From contig ML769487.1 in NCBI GenBank assembly GCA_009733575.1, positions 124,001 to 188,000 on the forward strand: a DNA stretch of 64,000 nt. Direction: 5' to 3'. The notes under the pieces were generated by a model. That model was not told the DNA's origin. It worked only from the letters and a program-made list of their open reading frames with translations, and did no database searches. Below, in pieces: positions 11,675 to 24,356 of this stretch. Origin of the DNA: Gymnopus androsaceus JB14. Its lineage: Eukaryota > Basidiomycota > Agaricomycetes > Agaricales > Omphalotaceae. Within the stretch, counting starts at the first letter, position 1; every line of letters begins with the position of its first letter. The translations under genes were made by a program, and so were the position numbers.

Positions 11675-12750
11675 CTACAATTCAAGTTGGGATACACTCT
11701 GCGCGATAAAGTTGAACTCGGAAAGGGAAGATGCCCCTGCAAATTTGTCAGAACAACCCCCCAAAATACAAACAGTCAGCTTACCTGGTGCAGTGAACGA
11801 AGTTGGCTCCTTCGTAGCCACAGGTTTCAAGATTTTAGACGAAACATCATAGGTCCATCCTTGATTAGCAGCGACTAGGAGGGTTTCCGAGTCAGGCATG
11901 TACTGCTTCTCCGCTGAAGAAACTCACCCGGCAGCAGCTCATCGGCGCTCATGTTAAAATACATTTCGGCGAGAGAGAGAGACATGGAGGTGTAGGCTCT
12001 CGCGAGTAACAAGAAAGTGCGATTTCGGAACGAGACTGTATAGAATGAGTTAATCGTCAGAAACGCATCATTCCATAATGTCAAAGATCACTCACTCAGG
12101 AAGTCAGCAACCATGCTCTGAACCACTTTCGCGAGTTGAGGTTCTGGAAAATCAGGTTGCGCCACTATGGTTGACAACGTGTTGACCTCGGAGTGTATTT
12201 GTTCGTAGACCCCCGAAGAATAGGCCAAAGTAAGATCGCCAACGGCTTTCATTAGAGGGATCGATTTCATGTTGGGTAGGCGTTTCACGACGAGGGTCGC
12301 GATTGGACTTGGGAAGAAAGAAGAACAATAAGCGTTCAGTATTGGATGATGTACGGCGAGACTTACATTTCGTTCTGTATGAGGTATGCTAGAATCAAAG
12401 GCACAATCACGAGCAATCGAGATAATTGCTGGTCGTTGATTGCCTTGAGAGAGAATTTCCGTTAACCACTGGAATCCAAGGAGAAAAAGAGCTAAACTTA
12501 CGTGGATCTCAGTAGTTTCTGCTGTATCAATCAACTCAAGCCATTGTTTCTGATTGGCGAGTTCAATAATCCTTGGAAAAATGAGCTGATAAGGGTCTTG
12601 TAGCTGGACTGGCGGAGGAGGTGGAGGAGGCTGGGTAGCTACTGCTGCTACAGGAGCTGCGGGTGGCTCAGCAGCGGACGTCGAAGCTTCGCTCATTTTC
12701 ACTTCGTCTTGAATTTCAGCTGGAGGTGTTGGTGGTCCCATATTGGCCAT
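11675..12750 (-). CDS. COP9 signalosome subunit 8-like protein (CSN8/PSMD8/EIF3K domain)
   Basis: Minus strand, ATG 12748-12750, stop 11675-11677. The N-terminus is Pro/Ala-rich with a run of seven prolines. Then follow DPYQLIFPRIIELANQKQWL, PIATLVVKRLPNMK, GDLTLAYSSGVYEQI and RNRTFLLLARAYTSMSL, the helical array and PCI-like end of this family. The C-terminal AANQGWTYDVSSKIL matches the usual CSN8 tail. Clear introns include 11737-11784. CSN8 is a scaffold subunit of the COP9 signalosome, which removes Nedd8 from cullins and so controls SCF ligases such as those using the F-box proteins nearby. It is divergent from NECAP, with 99 bp between start codons. Confidence 0.75.
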
Positions 12751-12849
12751 GGTAGTTGTAAATAAGAAAGTTTAGCGCGTGCGCCCAAACTAGCGCACCG
12801 ATAGACGCTCGGCATATTCCTTCTTCAACGACCTTCACGACAAGCTGCT
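12751..12849. promoter_or_regulatory. Shared promoter of the CSN8-like and NECAP genes
   Basis: Only 99 bp separate the two divergent start codons, so both core promoters must lie in this interval or inside the neighbouring 5' regions. No TATA box is evident. Confidence 0.5.
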
Positions 12850-13760
12850 ATGGATTTGGGACTTGACGATGACATTGAATCTGTGCTTCATATTGCACGC
12901 GAAGTCTCAGTATTCAAGATTCCACCGCTAAAAGCCAACGAAGGACATCGAGCTGGAGAATGGGGTGATCTTGCCGAGCCACTTTGGAGGGGGCGGCTTC
13001 GTATTCTAGAAAAGGTAATTTCTAGGCAAGCTTTGACGTTCAGAGTGATCTGAAAGCACCATATTCTGGGTGCCAGAATTCGGGAGTTTCTATTCTCTTT
13101 GAGGATTCTACAACAGGTCCGTTCGCTTGCTTAATTTCTGATCAATATTTGATTATTGTCTGCAGGAGAATGTACGCTGGATATGCTCGTCTAGATGGCT
13201 TCATCTCATTCACTTTTAGTATTTGCAAAGGCCGATTATGATCCCGCTAAACCCTGCGTCGAAGCGGTGCTTGACTCGTCCCGATATTTTGTGGTACGAA
13301 TTGAAGACAACGGGAAGAAAGCTTACATTGGAATGGGCTTCATCGAGCGTACAGATAGCTTTGATTTTAGTACGTGGCATTCCTGAATATATGTTCTTAA
13401 TTCTGACCAAAAATTCAGACGTGGCGCTCCAGGATTACACAAAGTATACCTATCCACTTTGATGTTGTTTGCTTTACCCAACGAAAGGTTTTCAGGCGCT
13501 GGCGGGCAAGCCAAAATCCAACTGAAGCATCTGAAGGTGGAGACAAACCTTCTCCGCATCTCCCTGTCGGGCCCAAGAAAGACTTTAGCTTAAAAGAAGG
13601 ACAGACCTTTTCCATCGCTATCCCAGGAAAGAAATCTGCAACAGAGACTTCAACAGGCTTGGACCTTCTCGGAACAAGTAGCGTCTCCTCTTCGTCTGGA
13701 TCATCGGGAGGCGGGATACCTCTTTTACCTCCTCCGCCTAGTAGTACAAGGCGTAGATGA
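12850..13760 (+). CDS. NECAP-like adaptin-ear-binding coat-associated protein
   Basis: NECAP proteins bind AP-2 in clathrin-mediated endocytosis. The spliced frame carries the NECAP PH-like domain: [79 protein letters not shown], and the terminal [11 protein letters not shown]. The tail is Ser/Gly/Pro-rich and ends at 13758-13760. Introns are 13015-13076, 13117-13165, 13172-13219, 13370-13418 and 13444-13495. The exon between the second and third introns is only six bases (13166-13171, GAGAAT). Without it the conserved TGELFA motif cannot be read. All junctions are GT-AG and the frame closes exactly. Confidence 0.88.
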
Positions 13761-14457
13761 TGATCTCGGCTTTAATGGAGGTAAGCAAAGCCCAACTACA
13801 TCAGAGGGTGATATTCAATCGCATATCGGCTAGGAAATCTGTTTGTATACACTTGTAACTTTACCCAGTTATGTTTGGAATTATTCGTTCTGTATACTTC
13901 AAGGAAGCGGACCCTCTCGGAAATACATCGACAAATTCCTAGTGCTCTTTACTTCAAGAATGTTTTACGTCCAACCAATATTCAATACAGACGACTAGCA
14001 ACTTGGAGCTTGGCACTGGCTTGGCCCTCGATTTATCCGTTTCCTGGACATTTTTCGTCCACTTTCAGCCTGTAAGGCAGCAGTGAATGGTACGGCGCTA
14101 CATTTCTTTTGTCGTTTTGACGAGCTTGGCCTTGTATGGGACGTAATTTTGCAACTTGGCCAGAGGTAAATTCGTTCAGGTTTATCAAGTCGTCGACTTG
14201 CTGGAAAATCGTTCAAACGCGCACAACACAGCGTTCTCCGTCCTCGGAAGATCGTCTCGGAAACTCGACTTGTGACCCGTTTGCAATTCGTTGTTTAACG
14301 GGTTCAGTTACAGTATGCCATCTAACGACCTCGGTGCAATGCCGGGCGTTTTCTGTCTTGATCGGTATGACTTCGTGGTTTTGGCTTCCTCTTGGCATGC
14401 AAGGGGTATAAAAGCTAGGAAGGTGAAAGAAAGCTACATACCAGGACACGTTCCAAC
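13761..14457 (+). promoter_or_regulatory. GH6 copy 1 upstream region with TATA box
   Basis: TATAAAA lies at 14407-14413, 45 bp before the start codon. The stretch from about 14231 resembles that upstream of the second GH6 gene (from about 17811): GACTTGTGACCC and CAATGCCGGG recur in the same order. The promoter was thus duplicated with the gene. No gene is recognised in this interval. Confidence 0.5.
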
Positions 14458-16593
14458 ATGAAGATCACCTCCTCAGGTTTACTCGCTCTCGCTTCCTTAC
14501 TTCCTTTGGCTCTCGCCCAGTCTCCGGTATTTGTAGTGTTGTTTCGTTCATCCTTGTTGCTGACTAGTGAGACTTTTATAGGAATGGGGCCAATGTGGTG
14601 GTACGCCTCGTCGATTATTTGTCACAGATTAAACGAACTTATTGTCACTTGGCAAGGTATCGGATGGGGTACGTCTGCAGAGCTTGCTTTGCATTAATCT
14701 ACTCATCTCCTTCCAGCTGGATCGACAACATGTGTTTCTGGATCTTCCTGTTCGGTCATAAACGCTTATTACTCTCAGTGTCTGTACGTCGAGATCGATT
14801 CACAAAAAATCACACCTGTTGTTTAACTCTCTCATAGTCCTGGTTCCTCGTCGGTCTCCAGTAGTAGTAGTAAGACTAGTAGTAGCACCAGCAGCGTGAC
14901 AGGAAGCACCACTTCCTCCGCCCCCGGTGGAACGGGAACTCCTACACCAGTAGCTGGAAACCCTTACACCGGTTATCAGGTTCGGACCCGCCATTCTTTC
15001 GCTTCAATGCGATGCGATACTTATTTTTTGAGCTAGATCTACCTCAGTCCGTTCTACGCTTCAGAAGTAGCTGCTGCTGTTAAACAAATCAGCAACCCTA
15101 CTACTGCTGCTGCCGCCGCAACCGTCGCCAATATCCCGACGTTCATCTGGCTAGACTCGGTTGCCAAAGTTCCCGATTTAGGAACATACCTAGCGGATGC
15201 TAGTGCCAAGGGGAAAGCCTCCGGCACGAAATACCTCGTTCAAATCGTAGTCTACGATCTTCCAGACCGTGACTGCGCTGCCTTGGCCTCAAACGGAGAA
15301 TTTACCATTGCCAACAACGGCCAAGCCAACTATCACAACTACATTGACCAAATTGTGGCACAAATCAAACGTGAGGACTTAGTTTTTCGACTTCGTATTC
15401 AGAGACTGAACACAATCCCCAGAGTTCCCTGATGTCCGAGTCGTAGCTGTAATTGAGCCTGATTCGCTGGCTAACCTGGTCACCAATCTCAGCGTCGCCG
15501 AGTGCGCAGCCGCCCAGACTACTTACCTGGTACGCTTCATGTTACAGACTGCATACCTATTCATTCCGCTGATCGGCGGGGCGTGGGGTGTATTAGGAAT
15601 GTGTCACCTACGCCATGCAGCAACTTTCTTCAGTTGGTGTCGACATGTACCTTGATGCAGGACATGCGGGATGGTTGGGATGGCCAGCAAACTTGTCGCC
15701 TGCTGCTCAACTTTTCCAGTCCTTGTACACTAATGCTGGTTCCCCGTCGGGTGTTCGTGGACTTGCTACCAACGTTGCCAACTACAACGCGCTCGTGTAA
15801 GATTTCTGGATAAAACTTAAAAGCCAAGGTCATTGACGCGGTCCACGTAGTGCTGCTTCACCCGATCCTATTACACAAGGTGACAATAATTATGATGAAA
15901 TGCTCTATATACAGGTTTGTTTCATCTTTATTTTTAAGAGCTCTTGACTGATCCTTGCTTCGACAGGCATTGGCGCCTTTGCTCGGCACATTCCCCGCCC
16001 ATTTCATCGTCGATCAAGGTCGTTCGGGCGTTCAGAACATCAGGCAACAGTGGGGTAAGAGCCATCTTCTGTCCCTTCCATTTACAGATCTATGTTAACG
16101 GACGGGCTTACTGTATAGGTGACTGGTGCGACACCATCTATATGTTCCGGTCCCACAAACGGTAGACTAATTTTAAATAGGTGTAACGTTCTCGGTGCTG
16201 GATTCGGAACACACCCAACTCTTAACACTGGATCGTCCTTGATCGACGCCATCGTTTGGGTCAAGCCCGGCGGTGAGTGCGACGGAACTTCAAACACTTC
16301 ATCGCCGCGTTTTGACGCTCACTGTGGGCTTTCGTAAGTCCTTATGATACCTACTTGTTTCTCCATACTGATCGCTATGAAATCTGTAGTGATGCTACTC
16401 CAAATGCGCCAGAGGTATGTGCTATAATTACTCATGAGGTATCGTCGGAAGTCTTATTGCTTGTGGAAAGGCCGGAACGTGGTTCCAGGTATGAACATTC
16501 TATATTCACTGTACTTTCATTCTAACTTTTTTTTTCCGGCTACATCAGGCTTACTTCGAAACCTTGGTGGAAAAGGCCAACCCTCCGCTTTAG
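14458..16593 (+). CDS. GH6 cellobiohydrolase (CBH II type) with N-terminal CBM1
   Basis: Secreted non-reducing-end cellobiohydrolase. The signal peptide MKITSSGLLALASLLPLALA starts at 14458. The CBM1 (EWGQCGGIGWAGSTTCVSG, then NAYYSQCL) is spread over four exons, including a 19-base exon (14582-14600) and a 12-base exon (14657-14668). A Ser-rich linker precedes the catalytic domain: IVVYDLPDRDCAALASNGEF with the catalytic Asp, VIEPDSLANLVTNL, YLDAGHAGWLGWPAN, GVRGLATNVANYN, FIVDQGRSG, WVKPGGECDGTS. A seven-base exon (16119-16125) supplies part of GDWCNV. The protein ends EKANPPL at 16591-16593. All reconstructed junctions are GT-AG, so this copy looks functional. Confidence 0.92.
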
Positions 16594-18058
16594 TTGATCG
16601 ACTGATCTGTAATAGTACTACCTGTAAAACACGAGTTCACTTGCAACCAAAATTTAACACTTTGCATCCAGTCGGAATCAATCGCAGATCCTGTCTAGTT
16701 CGACTTGGGGTGAACCAGGGACATTGAGGAGAAAAAGGCCCTGATGGGGTCTGTGGCTAGGTTCCTATCTACGGGGAGGCGGACATCAGCGGAAATTCTC
16801 TGAATCCAAATTCAGGTGCGCCTGCGCCTACTTTCAAGTGCTGATCATCACTTTTTATTTGGAGCTCGACGGTAGATTGAATGATGCGCCCCCTTGTTTT
16901 TGATCATCTGCAAACTACAGGCAGTATCATTTCAAGACGGCCATGGCTCAGGATTTTCTTCTGCACTGGTGAATTGCCTGATACGCTTATACTACACCTT
17001 AACCTGTGGGTGCCTTGGTCCTGAGCGCTGCGGTGGCTATACGCACTCAGACCTACCATTCGTGTTTCCGCAACTGCTTTGGAGCAATTAAACAATGTCT
17101 ACATCTCCCGCTCACCTTCTTGCAGTATCCAGTGGCCAACCACCGGCCAATTGATGCTTTTGGAAGTGGTTGGCCTTGTTCGATGCTATCTCTTGTTGTA
17201 TATGGATCATCAAAGTCTTTTGCGACTGGTATCTCCCAAAGATTCCCCTGATCTCTTGAACCAGTTCTTGCGCGAAAATGATTCTCCAATGGGAACCAAA
17301 GCTGGGGTAATATGCATGAGAGACTTCGTAATATCTCCGACATTTTCGCTATGTTTTCGTCTACTGGTAAAGCTTCGTTTGGGCCTCATCACGGTGATGA
17401 TGCAACAGCCTCTTGGAGAAAAAGAGGATACAGTAGACTCATACCGATTGCTGTTCCAAGCGAGGTTTATTTTTTTAAATTAATTCTTTCAAATTTTATT
17501 TGCTTTTACAGAGGCAATCACTGCATCCGAACGACAGGGTTGGGCTTATTTTAGCCTCGATTTTTCCGAAGGTGTAATTCCCTTTTCATCACATTGTTGG
17601 CTGGAATTCACGTCCGTCTCTTATAGTCATTACTATATCCGACAATCCACCGCTTTGGGTTTGCTCAGTATTTTTCAAGTCATATCCTGGTCATTTCCAA
17701 CAGGGATGTGACTTCTAAAGGGATGAGATCATCACTTTACATTGCTTCAGCGTGGCTGCAATGGGCGTTTCTCTCACGGAACTTGCGACTTCAAACGACC
17801 TCAAGTCTTGACAGCATTCCCCGTCCTCGGATGATCGTGTGCGAAATTTGACTTGTGACCCTTCCGCAATTCCTTGACGGCTTCAGTAAAGTATCCCGAC
17901 GACTTTCCGCATGCCTTTCGGGGCAATGCCGGGTGTTTGCTTCTCGACTGTATGATTTCATGGCCTTTCCTGGCATATAAAATCTCGCGAAGCGAAAGTA
18001 ACACTCCAGGAGACTCTCCAGACACATCCTCTCCAGACACGTCCTCTCGAGACTCAGT
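16594..18058 (+). other. Spacer between GH6 copies with unassigned coding-like stretches and promoter
   Basis: Fragments such as GKASFGPHHGDDATASWRKR (around 17365-17430) and, after a possible intron, EAITASERQGWAYFSLDFSE (17513-17570) look protein-coding on the plus strand but no complete model or family could be assembled. The distal part is the GH6 copy 2 promoter with TATAAAA at 17976-17982. Confidence 0.3.
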
Positions 18059-20223
18059 ATGAAGATTACCTCAACAGCCTTGCTTGGTCTTGCTTCCCTG
18101 CTTTCTTTCGCGCTTGCCCAATCTCCGGTATTTGCGATGTTTTTTATTCGATGGTTCCATTGCTGATTAGTACGACGTGTAGGAATTTGGACAGTGTGGT
18201 GGTACGCTTCATCGGATCTCTTCAGTGTAAAAACAAACTCAAAAGCATATTTTGTGTTTCAGGAATCGGTTGGAGTAAGTTTGCATAGAACCTTGCTTTA
18301 CTATAATTTATGTATATATTTCTCTCTCCTTTACCAGCCGGACCAACAACATGTGTTGCTGGATCTACCTGCCAGTGCTCAACAACGCTTACTTACTCGC
18401 AGTGTCTGTAGGTTGACTTCAGATTCAAGAAAATACAGCTGATCCTCATGAATTTCTCAGTCCCGGTACTAGCTCCGTGACTCAGTGTCAGCTCCAGTAC
18501 AAGCAGTGTCGTAACAGGTATCTGCCACCTCCTCTGCTCCCAGCAGTACTGGAACCACTGCACCAGCAGCTGGAAATCCCTTCACCGGTTTTGAGGTTTG
18601 TTACACTTATTCTCTTCTGCTTGCAATGTGAATCTCACTTTTGAGCTAGGTCTTCCTCAGTCCCGTCTACGCTGCAGAAGTAGCCGCTGCTGTCGCCAAT
18701 ATCACTGATCCCTACTCTTGCTGCTCAAGCTGCTGCAGTTGCTAATATCCCCACGTTCATCTGGTTAGATCAGGTCGCCAAGGTTCCTAGTCTAGGGACG
18801 TACCTGGCAGATGCCAGCGCCATGGGGGCAGCCACGGGCAAGAATTACATCGTCCAAATCGTAGTCTACGATCTTCCAGACCGTGACTGTGCTGCTGACG
18901 CCTCAAACGGAGAATTCACCATTGCTGATAACGGTCAGGCCGATTACTTCAATTATATTGACCAAATTGTGGCGCAAATCAAACGTGAGGACTTACTTTC
19001 GAGCTTTGTATTCACGGACAAAGCTGAAAACAGTCCTCAGAATTCCCTGATGTCCGAGTCGTAGCTGTAATCGAACCTGATTCGTTGGCCAACTTGGTCA
19101 CCAATCTTAACGTAGCCGAATGCGCAGCTGCTGAAACTACTTACCTGGTACGCGTCCTTTCACGCCGCGCTCTAATTTCTCGGATACACGAGTTCATTTT
19201 ACTATTAGGCATGTGTCACCTACGCCATGCAACAACTCTCTACGGTTGGCGTTTTCCAGTACCTTGATGCAGGACATGCAGGATGGTTAGGATGGCCCGC
19301 AAACTTGGAGCCTGCTGCTCAGCTCTTCACATCGTTATATGCCAATGCCGGCTCACCCTCAGGTGTTCGTGGACTTGCTACTAACGTTGCCAACTACAAC
19401 GCGCTCGTGTAAGAGACTTGGAGATCCTATGATGTCGAAAAATAGCTCACTATCCCGATACTTTAGTGCCGCAACCCCCGATCCTATTACCTCAGGGGAC
19501 CCCAATTTCGATGAAATGCTTTACATTGAAGTATTTCATCCCTATCTTCTCTAAAAACATTTGACTAATCCCGACTCTCACAGGCATTAGCACCTTTGCT
19601 CGGTACCGAATTCCCTGCTCATTTCATTGTCGACCAAGGTCGCTCAGGCGTCCAAGATATCCGTGTCGCATGGGGTATGAGTTTTTTTCTTGAGATTTCC
19701 AGACATGTGCTGACGGTTAATTGCACCTACTAGGTGACTGGTACGAATATTTTGTTTAATAGCACTGACATCAGACTAATGATGTACAACCTCATCAAAG
19801 GTGTAACGTTGATGGTGCTGGATTCGGAATTCAGCCGACTACCAACACTGGATCGAGCTTGATCGACTCGATTGTTTGGGTCAAGCCCGGAGGTGAAAGT
19901 GACGGAACTTCCGACTCCTCCCAGCCCCGTTTCGACCCGCACTGCGCCCTTTCGTATGTGTTTATATGCTTTTACAGCCCATTCTCTCCACTGACGACTG
20001 TAAAATCGATATAGTGACGCTACTCCAAACGCCCCGCAGGTATGTTTTACAGCTCACTGTGTGGACGGAAGTCTAATGATGATTTTTGCTATGGAAAGGC
20101 TGGGGATTGGTTCCAGGTAAGCGAGTTGTCTTTCCAGTGTATAATCGATGCTGAAATATCCGGACGCTGCAGGCATTCTTCGAAACATTGGTGGAAAAGG
20201 CCAACCCTCCGATTGTCGCTTGA
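18059..20223 (+). pseudogene. GH6 cellobiohydrolase copy 2, decayed
   Basis: Tandem duplicate of the preceding GH6 gene with the same exon plan, including the 12-base exon and the seven-base exon at 19734-19740. The signal peptide begins MKITSTALLGLASLL. Several lesions are visible. The last CBM1 segment reads CQCSTTLTYSQC, whereas a shifted frame gives the expected VLNNAY, implying two compensating indels. The linker has no open frame joining the CBM1 to GNPFTGFE without a stop. An extra T at about 18713 shifts the frame between NITDP and the expected LAAQAAAVANIP. Downstream the catalytic domain is well preserved (YDLPDRDCAADASNGEF, AGHAGWLGWPAN, WVKPGGESDGTS) to the stop at 20221-20223, so inactivation is recent. 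Confidence 0.8.
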
Positions 20224-20673
20224 AGGGTCAACAAGTTGTAGTACATTCATGGTTGTAAACACGGGCTTCATAAAAATAACAATGAGTATCCAATCGTTCA
20301 CAGGCAATCCTGTTCCGTATGATCTCAATATAAGAATTCCACTGCCTCCTAATTATTCCGATACTTCCCTAACAGCGGAGGTTCTCGTTCCATGTCAACA
20401 CTGCTTGTGATTGGCAGACTTTCGAACGTGGGCAAAGCTTCACCCTAAGGTTCTGAGAGAGTTTCCGCTATGCACTATCGTTATGCGCAGTAGATTTGAA
20501 GACTAGAGATAGTAATTAGAAATAAGAAATAAGTATGCCGAGGATGCACGCAAGCGCGTCGGAATTTCGGAATTTTGGATACTTCGAGTGACAAATCGGT
20601 GACGGCATGTCACGTTCTTTACCTCGGAGCTTTCCCTCAGTCTTGAATTCGTTGTTCAATCTTTCCTTCACTT

Positions 20674-22669
20674 ATGCTTTCAAGAATATCGCGTACCGCT
20701 TCGCGAGGAGCTTCTTCTTCAAAAGCCAAGGGCCGTTGCTTAGGTCGTCGAGGTATCGTTCAGCCTTCAGGCGCAGAACGAGCCAGTATAGTAGATTTAC
20801 CGGCAACATACAAGGATGAGAGCCACTTCACACCAAGATCTGGTGCGTAAGCTCAAGCTTGCAAGATGCTCAAAATTCTTACCCTGAATAGATATGCTTG
20901 GCTTCAAACTTGATTTGCCCCAGCGTGAAGGATCATTAAAAGAGAAAACTCGGCCTATATATCTCGACATGCAGGTAGATTCGCTTTACTCTACGCTATT
21001 CTTATGCTCTAAGCTTCTCTAGGCCACAACTCCTGTAGACCCACGAGTTCTGGACGCTATGTTGCCGTATCTTACAGACCAGTATGGGAATCCACATAGT
21101 CGTACTCATGCATACGGCTGGGAGGCAGAACAGGCAGTCGAGGACGCACGCAAAGTATGTCCTTGTTCATTTGAGATATCCTTCATCCTAAATTGATTCT
21201 ACAGCACGTTGCGGATCTCATTGGCGCTGACTCAAAAGATATCGTTTTTACTTCTGGAGCTACGGAAACAAACAACATGGCAATCAAGGGTGTGGCACGA
21301 TTCCACCAAGAGAGAAAGAAACATATAATAACGACACAAACGGTCAGGTTTACCCAAACTGCTATTTGTGTGCCATATATTGATTTGGTATACAGGAACA
21401 CAAATGTGTGTTAGACTCTTGTCGGAAGCTGGGTGAAGAAGGCTTTGATATCACATATCTTCCTGTGCAGACAAATGGTGTTGTCTCTCTGGAGGCTTTA
21501 GAGGCTGCCATTCGACCGGATACATCTCTGGTCTCTATCATGACTGTCAACAACGAAACTGGCGTCATACAGCCGATGAAGGAGATCGGTGCTCTCCTTC
21601 GCAAGCACCGTGGCGTCTATTTCCATACTGACGCGGCTCAAGCCGTTGGAAAAATACCCGTCGATGTAAACGAAATGAACGTCGACTTGATGAGTATCTC
21701 TGGTCATAAACTGTATGGGCCGAAGGGTGTTGGTGCTGCGTATGTTAGACGGCGGCCCCGTGTTAGATTGGAGCCCATTTTGAGCGGTGGTGGACAGGAG
21801 CGAGGGTTAAGGAGTGGAACGCTACCCACTGCGTTGGCTGTTGGCATAGGTGAAGCTGCTCGAATTGCAAAGAAAGAAATGGCTGTGAGTATCCTTCTGT
21901 TCTTTTTTTTCGTGACGAAGATTGCACAGATGCGACACCCAAAGTGGTTCGCGACTCGAGTGATGCACCAGTTGTATCAGCTCGGGAATGACCTTTGTGC
22001 AGGGGTACTGAAAACATTGGGATCGGCTTTTCTCGATGACCAAAGGCTCACGACTTCTTTTTTTTGATAGAGGGATCGTGCTCATATCGACGTTCTTTCT
22101 CAACGTCTCATCGATGGAATTAATGCAAAAGTGGAGCATGTTATAAGGAACGGAGATGTAGACGGTTACCCTGGTTGTGTCAATCTCAGCTTTTCCTATG
22201 TCGAGGGAGAAAGCCTGCTCATGGCATTGAAGGTACGTTGTTTACAAATATGGCGCTATGGTCGCGGTTTAATCTTCTGGTGCAGGATATCGCTCTTTCA
22301 TCCGGTAGTGCTTGCACATCTGCCTCTCTTGAGCCATCGTATGTGCTTCGCGCTCTTGGTGAGTCGACTGGTTATTTTTTTTTGCGAACGAATCGATCCG
22401 CTCATGCATTTTCTCTCTCAAGGCGCTGCCGAAGACATGGCGCACTCGTCCCTCCGATTCGGGATCGGTCGATTTACTACCGAAGCAGAGATTGACTTTG
22501 TTACCGAACACATTGTAAACACTGTGCATCGATTGCGTGAGATGAGGTTGGTGTATTTTCTCTGATTAATGTTCCAACGGGCTCACGTATCTTTTACAGC
22601 CCATTGTGGGAGATGGTTCAAGAGGGTATTGACATCAACTCTATCGACTGGTCTCAAGCTCAGCACTGA
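20674..22669 (+). CDS. NFS1: Cysteine desulfurase, mitochondrial
   Basis: PLP-dependent enzyme that takes sulfur from cysteine for iron-sulfur cluster assembly in the mitochondrial matrix. The start at 20674 gives an Arg/Ser-rich presequence ([20 protein letters not shown]). Then follow [72 protein letters not shown], the PLP-lysine segment [22 protein letters not shown] and the catalytic cysteine loop [21 protein letters not shown]. It ends DWSQAQH at 22667-22669. About seven short introns interrupt the frame; all match at the protein level. Length and motif order are those of the eukaryotic group. Confidence 0.95.
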
Positions 22670-22940
22670 ACGTTGCTCTCGCCCTCTGTACCTCTATCTA
22701 CAGCGCTACCTATCATACTATGCTTTACGATACTATTTTTCCATTTATTGTCGCTGAATTATTACAGTTACTTGCCTTTGACTTGCCTGGGTTTCTTACA
22801 AAATGTACATAAATTACTTGGTTATCCGAGAGCGCCAGCAGTGAATCTTTTCAAAAAATTTCGCCATGATGGACTCACAAACCAGAAACTCAACCAAACA
22901 TGCCAAACACGAGGTTGATCAATCTTTTCCCACTACCACC

Positions 22941-24356
22941 ATGGCCAGACGTCTCTACGTTGGCAGTGAGCAGCCTTCACTTCCTTGGCTTTGCTTCTTT
23001 CTAATGCTTAATTTCAAGGACTTCCTACTGAGGCTCGTTCCGAGGATGTTTCAAAATTCTTCGACGGATATGGTCGAATCGTCGACTGTCGTGTCATGAC
23101 AGGTGAGAGTCCTTTTTTTCCCAATGCTACATTGTGTTTACAATGTCAATCTCCAGGCTTCGGATTTGTAGAATTCGAAAGCAACAAGGTGAGTGGAAAA
23201 CTTTCGTGTGGTCCCAGTATGTATGTATCGTTGACAATTTTAGGACGCCGAAGATGCTGTTCAACAGTTCAACGGCAAATCTTTTATGGGGGCCAAGTAT
23301 GATCTTTTCAGACGCTAAAGATATCTTGCTCATGTGGTTTTTCAGTATCGTTGTCGAGTTTGCGAAGGAAAGTCGCCCTCGCAGGGAACCTTACGAGGAT
23401 CGCCACAGTGGGTAAGAGGGATTATTTTCACTGCTCGACGTATACGTCTAATGCTTCGTTCTAGTGCTTCTTCCCGTGCTCGTCGACCTCCTGGCATTCG
23501 AATCCTTGTTTCAGGTCTTTCTCGTGACACTAGCTGGCAGGTATGGACTTTCTCGGTTTCGTGGGCGCTGGTTCCCTGGTTGGTCCTTCCTGGATGCCAT
23601 TCGTTCGGGCTCTTCGATTCCTTCGTTCTCCTTGGACCGGATCCTTGACGTGGTACCCCTTCGTTTTACGGACGTCAGAGGCCACTATTTACGATTACCA
23701 GAGGCCACGCCAAAATTCTACATCGATTTCCACGTGGACCTAATCATGTCGTTCGTTATCCGCTGCTAGGACTTGAAAGATTTCGGTCGGGATGCTGGAA
23801 ATGTTTCTTTCGCCGACATCAATCGCGACGTTCCTGGGCAAGGGTGAGTCTCGTTAGTTGGTCCTTTGTAACCCAGTGCTCACTGTTTTGGCTAGGATTC
23901 TTGAATACCTGTCTCGGGACGATGCAGATCGCGCCGTCAAGGACCTCAACGGCAAGGACCTTCGTGGTCGCGCAGTTCGAGTTGATCTCGATGACTCGGT
24001 AACACTTCACTAAATCTTGCCCAACTATGAAGCAGTCTAATTTCAACTTTTTCTAGCGTCCTTCGGTAGACAACTATTCTAGACGTGACGATGATCGTCC
24101 CCGCGACCGTTATCGAGATGACAGAGATGACCGCTACCGACGTGAACGACGTGACTACCGCGATGACAGGCGCTCTAGGTCTCCACCGAGGCGTGAATAT
24201 GATGATCGTCGCCCGCGATCCCCTCCGCCGAAGAGAGATAGAGAACCTGCAGGGTATGATTCATACAGACGGGGGGATGTTGAAGATCGTCGAGGATCTG
24301 ACTACCCTTATAGAAGGCGCGACGACGACAGGCACTCAAATGGCGACTACCGTTGA
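22941..24356 (+). CDS. SR-like splicing factor with two RRM domains and an Arg/Asp/Ser-rich tail
   Basis: Nuclear RNA-binding protein. ATG 22941 (MARRLYVGRLPTEARSEDV) begins RRM1, with RNP2-like RLYVGRLP and RNP1-like GFGFVEFES spread over four small exons. The second RRM starts GIRILVSGLSRDTSWQDLKD and includes ILEYLSRDDADRAVKDLNG. The tail is dominated by RD, RR and RS dipeptides (RRDDDRPRDRYRDDRDDRYR) and ends at 24354-24356. The order of domains matches SRSF/Srp-type splicing regulators. The intron after TSWQ (about 23540-23769, 230 nt) is far longer than the others in the gene. Confidence 0.85.
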
